A DNA stretch of 8,320 nt from Candidatus Moranbacteria bacterium CG_4_8_14_3_um_filter_34_16 (GTDB lineage: Bacteria; Patescibacteriota; Minisyncoccia; Moranbacterales; UBA2206): positions 1-8,320 of the forward strand of contig PFHO01000058.1 in assembly GCA_002782345.1 (NCBI GenBank), given 5' to 3'. The translations under genes were made by a program, and so were the position numbers. Below are positions 1 through 7,094 of the stretch, piece by piece. The notes below the pieces were generated by a model. The model was given only the letters and a program-made list of their open reading frames with translations, searched no databases and had not been told where the DNA came from. Each line of letters begins with the position of its first letter. Position 1 is the stretch's first letter.

Positions 1-47
1 TATTGGATATAAAAATTTAGAAGTTTTCTAAAAATATAAAAAATGTG

Positions 48-81
48 AAAACAGTTTTTAAAAGTTAAAAGACTGTTTTTT
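48..81 (+). terminator. Terminator-like hairpin upstream of the MFS pseudogene
   Basis: Arms AAAACAGT (48-55) and ACTGTTTT (72-79) are perfectly complementary. A further G-U pair and three A-U pairs extend the stem inward to about 12 bp with an 8-nt loop. The right arm runs into six T (76-81), as in an intrinsic terminator reading rightward, so it may end a gene lying left of the window. The stem is A/T-rich with few G-C pairs, so termination strength is uncertain. The remainder of 1-172 holds no gene. A second copy of AGACTGTTTT lies at 104-113 (first copy 70-79). Confidence 0.4.
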
Positions 82-172
82 GATTAAAAATAAAAAATAG
101 TTTAGACTGTTTTGGAAGAAGCAATCTAAAATTTCTTTTGAAAAAATCTGGCGATAAGCCTTTTATTTTTTT

Positions 173-1355
173 ATGAAAATATCCAAAGAAAAACTGATAA
201 TTATTATTACGGTATTTATTGATGTTTTAGGTATTGGAATCATTATTCCAATATTGCCTTTTTATGTAGAGAATTTTGGTGTTTCTCCTTTCGGAGTTAC
301 CTTATTATTTGCGACTTTCTCTCTCTTTTCTTTTTTTAGTGCTTCTTTTTTGGGATCATTGTCAGACAAGATTGGTCGCAGACCGGTTCTTCTTATAAGC
401 ATTTTAAGCACGGCTCTAGGTTGGTTTATTTTTGCCGGAGCGAAAAATGTTTTTTCCCTTTTTTTAGGAAGAATTGTGGATGGTTTGGTAGCGGGAAATT
501 TTCCTATCGCGCAAGGATATTTGGTGGATATTTCAAAAAATGAAAAAGAACGCGCAACTAATTTGGGAATAATTGGAGCTATTTTTGGTGTGGGATTGGT
601 TGTAGGTCCGATTCTGGGAGGAATTTTAAGCGAATTTTCTTTTAGTTTGCCGTTTTATTTTTCCGGAATTTTAGCGACTTTGAATTTTTTTGGAGCTTAT
701 TTCTTTTTGCCGGAAACGAATAAGAAAATGGATAAAACAAAAAAAATATCCAAGAATCCTCTTTCGCCGATTTTAAACTCATTTCAAGATAAGAAACTTC
801 GCACCAGATATTTAGTGTGGTTTTTGTTTGGATTGGCGGTTTCCTTTCATCAATCAATAATGGCGCTTTTTTTGGACGCTCAATTTGGTTTTGGATCTTC
901 GGCAGTTAGTTATGTTTTGACTGTTATGGGAGTGATAATCTTGCTTAATCAAGGTGTTTTGCTTAATAAATTTTGGCTTAGATTTTTCAGTGAATCTTTT
1001 TTGGAATTATGGCCATTTTTATCTTTTGCCATCGGGTATATTTTAATGGATATGAAAAATGTGGTATTCTCTCTCTGGGCTGGTTTTATTGGGTTTTTCT
1101 CAATCAATTTTGCGGGTAATTATCACTAGTCGTGTTTCAGAAATCTCTAGCCAAGAAAAAAGAGGAGAAGCATTGGGAATTTTATCAGCAATTTTTTCTT
1201 TAGCTATGATTGTGGCTCCGCCAATGGCCGGGATTTTTTTTGAAATAAAAATATAGTTGCCTTTTATTGTTAGCGCCGGTTTGGTTTTAGGCGCTTTTGG
1301 AATAATGAAATATTGTTGTTTTGAAAAAAATAATAACAATGTAAATTATAAATAA
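173..1355 (+). pseudogene. Decayed MFS drug:H+ antiporter (TetA/DHA1-like), frameshift plus in-frame stop
   Basis: An inner-membrane proton-coupled efflux transporter by family, but broken here. The first 306 codons read as an MFS protein: TM1 runs through residues 8-30, the motif A loop GSLSDKIGRRP is at 61-71, the motif B arginine is R100 in TM4, and the antiporter motif C GVGLVVGPILGG is at 139-150 in TM5. A hydrophilic central loop lies near 182-200. Around 1091-1098 (GGGTTTTT) the coding frame moves by one base. The upstream frame stops at 1127-1129, while homology continues in the other frame (GFSQSILRVIITSR, then EKRGEALG, the motif A-like loop of the second half). That frame meets TAG at 1254-1256, after which LPFIVSAGLVLGAFG continues TM12 to TAA at 1353. 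Joined, it gives about 393 codons, a normal MFS length. The first lesion lies in a short homopolymer and could be a sequencing error; the second is harder to explain that way. The substrate cannot be told. Confidence 0.85.
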
Positions 1356-1392
1356 AGTTGTTTTTTTGTTTTTTTTATGACATATTAAAACT

Positions 1393-1674
1393 ATGGAGAT
1401 ATTGATTAAAATTAAAAAGAAAAAAATTCGAATTATTCTTTTAGCAAAAAAAGAGGAAATAGATCAAAGAGAAATCTCAGAAGAGCGCAATTTATCAGAA
1501 AAAATATTAGTTGAAATAGATGCTTTGTTGAAAAAAAATAAAATTTCTTCCGGGAAAATAGTTGAAATAAAAGTGGATTCGGATGAAAATAATAATTTTA
1601 CCACGACTAGAATCGCTCAAACAGTGGCTAAGGCTCATCGATTATCTCTAAAAGACGGAGTCAATTCTATTTGA
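1393..1674 (+). CDS. Small TsaB-like protein (N-terminal half only, motif-less)
   Basis: A 93-residue charged protein. Its layout follows the N-terminal half of TsaB, the non-catalytic ASKHA-fold partner of TsaD in tRNA t6A37 synthesis. There is a short beta-hairpin start (ILIKIKKKKIRIILLAKK), then LSEKILVEIDALLKKNKIS at 34-52, like the TsaB helix preceding 'SEKLLPxIDxLLKxxxls', then KIVEIKVDSDENNNFTTTRIAQTVAKAHRL, which sits where TsaB has 'GPGSFTGLRIGxAxAxgLA'. Only FT, RI and the following A are kept; the glycine motif has become DENNNFTTTRI. The usual C-terminal half (about 100 residues or more) is absent and the sequence after TGA is non-coding. It starts 37 bp after the MFS remnant, with ATG and no ribosome-binding site. 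It may be a minimal TsaD partner, a decaying paralogue, or a resemblance of fold only. The coding call is good; the TsaB link is an inference from pattern. Confidence 0.65.
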   Translation: MEILIKIKKKKIRIILLAKKEEIDQREISEERNLSEKILVEIDALLKKNKISSGKIVEIKVDSDENNNFTTTRIAQTVAKAHRLSLKDGVNSI

Positions 1675-1699
1675 CATTTTAATTTTTTATTGGTATCAT
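1671..1699 (+). promoter_or_regulatory. Sigma70-type promoter for rpsA leader
   Basis: The -35 box TTGACA (1671-1676) is a perfect consensus. A 17-bp spacer separates it from TATCAT (1694-1699), which matches the -10 consensus at five of six positions. Expected transcription start is about 1705-1708. The -35 box overlaps the TGA stop (1672-1674) of the TsaB-like gene. It is the best promoter in the window and should drive a leader of about 155 nt, then rpsA and gmk. Confidence 0.7.
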
Positions 1700-1764
1700 C
1701 CAAGAGGATTAATTATTAAGAAAATTGAATAGGGAATGGGTTAATTCCTTGAAAAATTCTTGAT

Positions 1765-1795
1765 AATTTCCATAGATTGGAAATTTTTTTGTTTT
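1765..1795 (+). terminator. Intrinsic terminator / possible attenuator in the rpsA leader
   Basis: A perfect 8-bp stem AATTTCCA (1765-1772) / TGGAAATT (1778-1785) with the 5-nt loop TAGAT runs directly into a T tract (1784-1790), then G and five more T. It lies about 60 nt after the predicted start of the 1671-1699 promoter and about 70-95 nt before the rpsA start. It could end the TsaB-like transcript, end a short leader RNA of about 85 nt, or act as an attenuator for rpsA. An earlier hairpin, AGGGAAT (1732-1738) with ATTCCTT (1744-1750) around the loop GGGTT, lies in the same leader. I could not show a convincing competing antiterminator. Confidence 0.55.
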
Positions 1796-1861
1796 TGGAA
1801 TTTTTTAAAAGCATTTTTAATTTAATAATCTAAGGTGGCATTTTTAAACGCTTTTTGCCAA

Positions 1862-3295
1862 ATGAATAAAAATATGGGAGATATATTAGACAATTTAGCC
1901 CAAGAAGTAGATAAAATTTCTGAAAAAGATATGTCAGAAGAAAAGGAAAAGATTTTAGAAGAGAAAGATAAGGTTGAAGAAAAAGAAAAAATTCAAACGA
2001 ATTCAATTATGGGACAACTTTTCAAAAAAAGTTCCATTTGTTTCCCCGAGCTAGGGAATTCTATTGAAGGATTTGTTATTGATGTTTCTTCCAATGAAAT
2101 TTATTTGGATTTGGGTATTTTTGGAACAGGCGTAGTTTTGGGCAAAGAGATAAAAGATGGCTTAGGCAGTGAAAAATTGAAAATTGGAGATAAGGTAATG
2201 GCAACTATAATTGAATTGGAAAATGAAGAAGGGTATATGGAATTGTCCATTCGGGAGGCTTCTTACGAAAAATCTTGGGATAATATAGAAGAAAAAATAA
2301 AAAATCAAGAAAAAGTAATTGTCAAAATTGTTAGCGCTAATAAAGGAGGTCTTTTGGTAGATATTAATGGGGTATCTGGGTTTTTACCGGTTTCTCAACT
2401 TTCCAGCCAAAATTATCCTCGTGTTGAAGATGGAGACAAAAATAAAATTTTGACTTTGCTCAAAAAATTAGTTTCTCAAGAATTGGAGGTTTGTATAATA
2501 GATGCTGATAGAGAAACAGAAAAACTTATTGTTAGTGAAAAAGCGGCTCAAAGTGATAAAGATAAGGAGGCTATTTCAAGTCTGAAAGCGGGGGATATTG
2601 TTTTGGGAGAAATTAGCGGAGTGGTTGATTTTGGTGCTTTTGTTAAATTTGTTCCGAATATAGAAAAAAATGATAAAAATGAAAAAAGGGGAGAGAAAAG
2701 ACTGGAGGGTTTGGTGCATATTTCAGAATTAGCTTGGCAATTAATTGAAGATCCTAGAACTATTGTTAAAGTTGGAGATAGTGTTAAGGCTCAAATTATC
2801 GGAATTGACAAGGAAAAAATTTCTTTATCCATCAGATCGTTGCAAAAAGATCCTTGGGTGGAAGTGACTAAAAAATACAAAACGGGGGATATTGTTTCCG
2901 GGGTGGTGAATAAAATCAATCATTTTGGCGCTTTTGTCTATTTAGATAAGGATATTCATGGTTTGGCTCATATTAGTGAAATGGCAAAAAATTATCCCGG
3001 AAAAAGTATTAATGAAATGATAAAAGTCGAAGAAAGTTATAATTGGAAAATTCTTTCTATTGAAGCCAAAACTCATAGAATGGGATTGGTTTTAACTCAA
3101 GAAAAAATTTCTGAAGATAAATTAGAAGAAGAAGCAAAAGAAAAAAAAGAGGTAAAATCAAAATCAAAGGAAAAAGAAAAAAAAGAGGTAAAATCAAAAG
3201 AGGATAAGGGAGAAAAACCAAAAAAAATCAAAAAAGAAAAAAAAGAAAAAGACGGAAAGAATTTGGTAAAAAAAGAAAAAAAAGAAAAAAAATAA
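1862..3295 (+). CDS. rpsA: Ribosomal protein S1 (four S1 domains, Lys/Glu-rich tail)
   Basis: RNA-binding protein of the 30S subunit that helps recruit and unfold mRNA at initiation. From ATG 1862 it is 477 residues. A Lys/Glu-rich segment (about 17-45) precedes four S1 OB-folds at about 66-131, 150-227, 243-326 and 341-412. The third and fourth carry the classic signatures: GEISGVVDFGAFVKF...GLVHISEL and GVVNKINHFGAFVYL...GLAHISEM. The first two are more diverged, as is normal for the ribosome-docking domains. Domain 3 has a charged insertion (266-280, IEKNDKNEKRGEKR) between strands. The tail (415-477) is almost only Lys, Glu and Ser. The frame also opens with GTG at 1835 and has another ATG at 1874. 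None has a Shine-Dalgarno; I chose ATG 1862 because the GTG extension (MAFLNAFCQ) looks unlike an S1 N-terminus. gmk follows after 18 bp, probably co-transcribed from the promoter at 1671-1699. Confidence 0.9.
   Translation: MNKNMGDILDNLAQEVDKISEKDMSEEKEKILEEKDKVEEKEKIQTNSIMGQLFKKSSICFPELGNSIEGFVIDVSSNEIYLDLGIFGTGVVLGKEIKDGLGSEKLKIGDKVMATIIELENEEGYMELSIREASYEKSWDNIEEKIKNQEKVIVKIVSANKGGLLVDINGVSGFLPVSQLSSQNYPRVEDGDKNKILTLLKKLVSQELEVCIIDADRETEKLIVSEKAAQSDKDKEAISSLKAGDIVLGEISGVVDFGAFVKFVPNIEKNDKNEKRGEKRLEGLVHISELAWQLIEDPRTIVKVGDSVKAQIIGIDKEKISLSIRSLQKDPWVEVTKKYKTGDIVSGVVNKINHFGAFVYLDKDIHGLAHISEMAKNYPGKSINEMIKVEESYNWKILSIEAKTHRMGLVLTQEKISEDKLEEEAKEKKEVKSKSKEKEKKEVKSKEDKGEKPKKIKKEKKEKDGKNLVKKEKKEKK
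3140..3199 (+). repeat. 24-bp direct repeat inside the rpsA tail
   Basis: Two identical 24-bp copies (3140-3163 and 3176-3199) lie 36 bp apart, exactly 12 codons. Each encodes EKKEVKSK within the charged C-terminal tail of S1. Identity at the DNA level, including the poly-A run, points to a recent slippage or tandem duplication of a 12-codon unit. Confidence 0.85.
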
Positions 3296-3313
3296 ATCCA
3301 ATTTTTTAAAAAG

Positions 3314-3877
3314 ATGTTTCAATCAAATGTTTTTATTATTTCCGGACCTTCCGGCGCCGGCGAGGATTCGGTTATAAAAAAATTGAAAAATTATATTGAT
3401 TTTGACAAAATCACAACTACCACTACTCGTCCAATGCGACAGGAAGACAAAGATGGAGTTTCTTATTATTTTTTGAGTAAAAAAGAATTTGAGAAAGGGA
3501 TTCAAGAAAAAATTTTTTTTGAATATGCGCTGGAAGATAATGGAAATTACTACGGAGGAACTTACGAAGAGTTGGAGAAGGCGCAGAAAAAAAATAAACC
3601 GGTTATTTGGAAAGTTGACTATAAAGGAGTGATCGCCGGAAAAAAACTTTTGCCAAAAGCCAAGTCAATTTTGATTTATATTCCTTTTGAAATGATTGAA
3701 AAAAGGCTTAAAAAAAGAGGAGAGTCAAAAGAGACAATTAAGAGACGGGTGGAATATGCCAAAGGTTGGTATGAAAATGAAGATATTTTTGATTACAAAG
3801 TTTTTAATGAGGAAGGAAAACTTGATGAAACTGTGAAAAAAGTCGCTATGATAATCAAAAATAATTTTTCTTCATAA
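3314..3877 (+). CDS. gmk: Guanylate kinase with atypical P-loop (Walker A Lys replaced by Glu)
   Basis: Cytoplasmic enzyme family that converts GMP + ATP to GDP + ADP. It has 187 residues, close to the normal length. The P-loop region is SGPSGAGEDSV (10-20), so the lysine of GxxxxGK[ST] is E17 (GAG at 3362-3364) and is followed by D18-S19. The rest looks intact: TTTTRPMR (35-42) with GMP-site arginines R39 and R42, DGVSYYF (47-53), E70, GNYYGG (77-82), D102 at the end of the 'DxxG'-type strand (VDYKG), the lid RLKKRGE (131-137) and R144/R145. The residue after YYG is Gly rather than the usual Thr/Ser, with Thr next. ATG is 18 bp after rpsA, in the same likely operon; the leader is A-rich without a Shine-Dalgarno. 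Family identity is firm; activity with ordinary ATP chemistry is in doubt because of E17, unless another residue compensates. Confidence 0.9.
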   Translation: MFQSNVFIISGPSGAGEDSVIKKLKNYIDFDKITTTTTRPMRQEDKDGVSYYFLSKKEFEKGIQEKIFFEYALEDNGNYYGGTYEELEKAQKKNKPVIWKVDYKGVIAGKKLLPKAKSILIYIPFEMIEKRLKKRGESKETIKRRVEYAKGWYENEDIFDYKVFNEEGKLDETVKKVAMIIKNNFSS

Positions 3878-3889
3878 TTTTTTGAGATC

Positions 3890-3907
3890 AAAATTTATAA
3901 ATTTTTT
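3890..3907. repeat. A/T-only palindrome after gmk, possible weak terminator
   Basis: AAAATTTATAAATTTT (3890-3905) is a perfect palindrome followed by two more T, 13 bp after the gmk stop. Its position suits a terminator, but the stem has no G-C pair and would be weak. The rest of 3878-3997 has no gene; a small GTTTTC/GAAAAC inverted repeat at about 3914-3932 has no T tract. Confidence 0.25.
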
Positions 3908-3997
3908 GTAAAGTTTTCGGCTGGAGAAAACGTTGAAAGATATTATTTTTTGGTTAATGCCATTTTGATAAAAAATTGGAGATTTGATTTTTTCACA

Positions 3998-4954
3998 ATG
4001 CCTAACTTGATTAAAAAAATTCAAAATACTTGCCATCAATACAATCTTTTTCAGAAAGGATCAAAAATTGTTTTGGCTGTTTCCGGCGGACCGGATAGTG
4101 TATGTATGCTGGAAATTTTTTCTCGTTTAAAAATAAAATATTCTTTGAATGTTATTGTGGCGCATATCAACTATAATTTGCGAGGAAGAGATAGTTTGAA
4201 GGATGAGGAATATGTTTGTTTTTTAGCTAAAAAAAATGATTTTAAATTTTTTTTGTTAAATACTGAAATAAAAGATAAATTTAATTTAGAGAGTAGATTA
4301 AGAGATATTCGTTATGCTTTTTTTGAAGAAATCAGAAGACAAGAAAATTTTGATTTAATTGCGGTGGCGCATAATTTGGATGATCAAGTGGAAACTTTTT
4401 TAATGAGAATTGTTCGTGGCGCGGGAACGCAAGGACTTTCCGCTATGCGATTTAAAAACAATAATTTAATTCGTCCGTTGTTGGCTATTTCCAAAGAGGA
4501 AATTTTATCATTTTTGAAAAAAGAAAAAATTCAGTGGAGAATGGATAAAACCAATAGAGAAAATGTCTTTTTGAGAAATAGAGTTAGAAATAAATTGATT
4601 CCTTTTTTGGAAAAAAATTTCAATTCTAAAATTAAAAAAACAATTTTTAATTCATTAGTTTCAATTTCGCAAGACAATGATTTTTTGGAAAAAAACGCGA
4701 ATAATTTTGAGATAAAATCTTCGGAAATAGAAGTTTCAAAATTTTTAACTTTTCATCCGGCCATGCAGAGGAGATTGATCAGAAAAATTTTAAAAAATAA
4801 GAAAAAAAATCTCAAAAATATCACTTCTTCTCAAATAGAAGAAATTTTAAAGATAACCAAAAGCATCAAAAATAAAAAACAATTTTTTGTGATGTCAGGA
4901 TTGAAAATTGAAAAAATAGGTGATAAACTAAAAGTGTTTAGTGTAAAGGAATAA
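3998..4954 (+). CDS. tilS: tRNA(Ile)-lysidine synthase
   Basis: Uses ATP to attach lysine to C34 of the CAU-anticodon tRNA-Ile, so that it reads AUA instead of AUG and is charged with isoleucine. This matters here because AUA codons are frequent in these genes. It has 318 residues: PP-loop SGGPDS (29-34), AHINYNLRGRDS (55-66), ESRLRDIRY (98-106), AHNLDDQVET (124-133) followed by MRIVRGAGTQGLSAM, then MDKTN (182-186) and RNRVRNKLIP (193-202), all typical of TilS. The C-terminal 110 residues are Lys/Asn-rich and match only loosely, as expected for the tRNA-binding part; the protein is shorter than E. coli TilS. The frame is open from TTG 3950, but ATG 3998 puts MPNLIKKI at the usual TilS N-terminus. 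No Shine-Dalgarno at normal spacing (a GGAG lies 16 nt upstream). It is followed by a gap and then ftsH, echoing the tilS-ftsH linkage of Firmicutes. Confidence 0.93.
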   Translation: MPNLIKKIQNTCHQYNLFQKGSKIVLAVSGGPDSVCMLEIFSRLKIKYSLNVIVAHINYNLRGRDSLKDEEYVCFLAKKNDFKFFLLNTEIKDKFNLESRLRDIRYAFFEEIRRQENFDLIAVAHNLDDQVETFLMRIVRGAGTQGLSAMRFKNNNLIRPLLAISKEEILSFLKKEKIQWRMDKTNRENVFLRNRVRNKLIPFLEKNFNSKIKKTIFNSLVSISQDNDFLEKNANNFEIKSSEIEVSKFLTFHPAMQRRLIRKILKNKKKNLKNITSSQIEEILKITKSIKNKKQFFVMSGLKIEKIGDKLKVFSVKE

Positions 4955-5223
4955 AAACTAACGAGTGTTTGTATAATTATTTGCGGAGCTTGAGGTGGGT
5001 TTTAAAAAAAACTTACTTTGTGCGTTTTGAAGAAAATTGCAAAATTGAGATTTTAAAAGTTGAATTAGATTTAATGAATTTGGCAAGCGTTAATTGAAAA
5101 AGTTTTATCAGCCACTGCTTTTTTCAAGAAAATTCGCAAAATTTAAAAAAATAATAATAAGATAAAAAAACGGTCAGATATCATTTTTAAAAATTTTGAT
5201 AATTGGCGGTTTCACTAATTTAA
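4955..5223. other. Non-coding gap between tilS and ftsH
   Basis: 269 bp with no convincing reading frame on either strand. In Bacillus-type loci hpt (hypoxanthine phosphoribosyltransferase) occupies this place; I find no trace of its PRPP-binding motif. TATAAT (4972-4977) lacks a partner -35 box. TTGGCA (5080-5085) with 17 bp to TTTTAT (5103-5108) is a weak promoter candidate for ftsH. An imperfect inverted repeat sits next to the ftsH start (separate entry). Confidence 0.6.
5168..5212. repeat. Imperfect inverted repeat just upstream of ftsH
   Basis: Arms 5168-5183 and 5197-5212 match at about 12 of 16 positions (AAACGG...ATCA against TGAT...CGGTTT on the same strand), around an A/T centre that is itself palindromic (TTTTTAAAAA, 5184-5193). 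The right arm ends 11 nt before the ftsH ATG. It could be an operator-like site or an RNA hairpin in the leader. A/T richness makes chance pairing a real alternative. Confidence 0.3.
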
Positions 5224-7056
5224 ATGCAAAAGTTATTAAAAAATTTCGGATTGGTTTTTTTTGTTTTTTTATTCATTGCCGGAGTGTTTATTCTTTATAG
5301 TTCACCCAAAGAGATACCGAAAGAAATTTCATTGTCTGAATTAGCCGGGGAAATCAATGAAGAAAAAATTAAGGAAATTCAAGTGGATGGAGAAAACTTG
5401 AAAATAATTTTGAATGATGGAAAAATTCAAAAATCCATTAAAGAAAAAGATTCGGGAATTGTAGAAACTCTCAAAAATTATGGAGTGGACATTCAAAAAA
5501 CACAAAAAGTCAATATTGCTATTCAAAAAGAATCCGCTTCATCTTTTTGGCTAGGTGCGGTTTTGCCATTTCTTTTGCCATTTCTTTTATTTGGGGGGTT
5601 TATTTGGTTTATGATGAAACAAGCGCAAAGAGGAAACAACCAAGCACTTTCTTTTGGATTATCTCGCGCTAGAATGAATGATCCAAAAAATAAAAAGCAA
5701 AGAGTAACTTTTAAAGATGTTGCCGGTGCTAAAGAAGCCAAAGAAGAATTGCACGAAATTGTTGATTTTTTGAAAAATGCCAAGAAATTTTTGAGTTTGG
5801 GAGCGAAAATTCCCAAAGGAGTTTTACTTTTAGGATCTCCCGGAACAGGCAAAACTTTAATCGCCAAAGCGGTGGCGGGAGAAGCTAATGTGCCATTTTT
5901 AAATATCAGCGGTTCTGAATTTGTGGAAATGTTTGTGGGAGTGGGCGCTTCCAGAGTGCGGGATCTTTTTAAACAAGCTAAAAAAAATTCTCCGGCTATC
6001 ATTTTTATTGATGAAATTGACGCAGTTGGACGTCATCGCGGAGCAGGACTTGGCGGAGGACATGATGAGAGAGAACAAACATTAAATCAAATTTTAGTGG
6101 AAATGGATGGTTTTGACACTAACACGAATGTTATTGTAATCGCAGCCACTAATCGTCCTGATGTTTTGGATCCAGCATTGCTTCGACCGGGAAGATTTGA
6201 CAGAAGAGTGGTGATGGATCTTCCTGACATTGAAGAACGAGAGGAAATTCTAAAGCTTCATTCTCAAAATAAACCGCTTGTAAAAGGAGTGGATTTGAAA
6301 AAAATCGCTCAAAGAACGCCGGGATTTTCCGGAGCTGATTTGTCAAATTTGCTTAATGAAGCCGCAATTTTATCCGCTAGAAGAAACAAAAAAGTGATTG
6401 GTTCGGGGGAGCTTTTTGAATCAATTGAAAAAGTGATTTTAGGACCGGAAAGAAAGAGCCGAAGAATCAATGAAGAAGAGAAAAAAATTATTGCCTATCA
6501 TGAAGCGGGACACGCATTGACAGCGGTTAACCTTGAAAATGCTGATCCGGTGCAAAAAATCTCCATTATTTCTCGCGGAAGCGCGGGAGGATATACTTTA
6601 AGCGTTCCGGAAAAAGACAAAACTTTGCATTCTAAAAATTATTTTTTAGATGAATTGTCAGTGCTTTTGGGTGGATATGTAAGTGAAAAAATCACTTTTG
6701 AAACAGTCACAACAGGAGCGTCTAATGATTTGGAAAGGGCGACAGTTATTGCTAGAAATTTGGTAACGCGTTATGGGATGAGTGATTTAGGACCAAGAAC
6801 TTTTGGACATAAAAAAGAGTTGGTATTTTTAGGGAAAGAACTTCATGAAGAAAAAAATTATTCAGAAAAAACGGCTCAAGAAATAGATCAACAAGTTTCT
6901 AAATTTATTTTTCAGGCTTATCAAAAAACGGAAGAAATTCTCAAAAATAAAAGAGAAACTTTAGAAAAAATAGCTTTGGTTCTTTTGGAGAAAGAAACAA
7001 TGGAACAAAAAGAGTTTAATGAAATTGTGGGGAAAAATAATGAAGTTATCGGATAA
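5224..7056 (+). CDS. ftsH: ATP-dependent zinc metalloprotease FtsH
   Basis: Membrane-anchored hexameric AAA+ protease that extracts and degrades misfolded membrane proteins and short-lived regulators. It has 610 residues, the normal length. TM1 is about 8-25, the extracytoplasmic domain about 26-106, TM2 about 108-131. The AAA module opens with VTFKDVAGAKEAKEEL (161-176). Walker A is GSPGTGKT (204-211; Ser where most FtsH have Pro), the pore loop MFVGVG (236-241, F237), Walker B IIFIDEID (259-266), and the second region of homology ends ATNRPDVLDPALLRPGRFDR (308-327) with arginine fingers R324 and R327. The zinc site is HEAGH (426-430), with the third ligand D502 in ASNDLERAT. A helical, charged C-terminus follows. 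All catalytic residues are present, so it should be active. ATG 5224 leads directly into TM1; no Shine-Dalgarno. A -10-like TATAAT lies between it and the next gene. Confidence 0.97.
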   Translation: MQKLLKNFGLVFFVFLFIAGVFILYSSPKEIPKEISLSELAGEINEEKIKEIQVDGENLKIILNDGKIQKSIKEKDSGIVETLKNYGVDIQKTQKVNIAIQKESASSFWLGAVLPFLLPFLLFGGFIWFMMKQAQRGNNQALSFGLSRARMNDPKNKKQRVTFKDVAGAKEAKEELHEIVDFLKNAKKFLSLGAKIPKGVLLLGSPGTGKTLIAKAVAGEANVPFLNISGSEFVEMFVGVGASRVRDLFKQAKKNSPAIIFIDEIDAVGRHRGAGLGGGHDEREQTLNQILVEMDGFDTNTNVIVIAATNRPDVLDPALLRPGRFDRRVVMDLPDIEEREEILKLHSQNKPLVKGVDLKKIAQRTPGFSGADLSNLLNEAAILSARRNKKVIGSGELFESIEKVILGPERKSRRINEEEKKIIAYHEAGHALTAVNLENADPVQKISIISRGSAGGYTLSVPEKDKTLHSKNYFLDELSVLLGGYVSEKITFETVTTGASNDLERATVIARNLVTRYGMSDLGPRTFGHKKELVFLGKELHEEKNYSEKTAQEIDQQVSKFIFQAYQKTEEILKNKRETLEKIALVLLEKETMEQKEFNEIVGKNNEVIG

Positions 7057-7094
7057 TTTTTTTCCAAAATAAGTTTCAAAGTTTTGATTTAGCG

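Noticed and set aside
11..32. Minus-strand terminator (TTTAGAA-GTT-TTCTAAA hairpin followed by T on the minus strand)
   Set aside because: Stem is short and A/T-rich and no minus-strand gene ends here.
642..857. Open frame on the minus strand inside the MFS gene
   Set aside because: Shadow of the MFS coding sequence; low-complexity product, no start context, no homology pattern.
1091..1129. Programmed +1 frameshift to rescue the MFS gene
   Set aside because: No known stimulatory structure or rare-codon stop context, and the rescued frame meets a second stop at 1254.
1100..1339. Open frame on the minus strand across the end of the MFS remnant
   Set aside because: Antisense shadow of recognisable MFS sequence.
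1358..1386. Promoter TTGTTT-17-CATATT before the TsaB-like gene
   Set aside because: Both boxes match poorly and the -10 lies only 6 bp before the start codon.
1672..1722. UGA recoded as glycine extending the TsaB-like protein
   Set aside because: Read-through would add only about 16 codons and no other gene contains internal TGA, so the standard code fits.
5523..6002. 159-codon open frame on the minus strand within ftsH
   Set aside because: Antisense to the highly conserved AAA domain; open only because of the codon pattern of ftsH.
7047..7064. Terminator at the ftsH stop (TTAT-CGG-ATAA followed by T tract)
   Set aside because: Only four weak base pairs overlapping the stop codon; too unstable to call.
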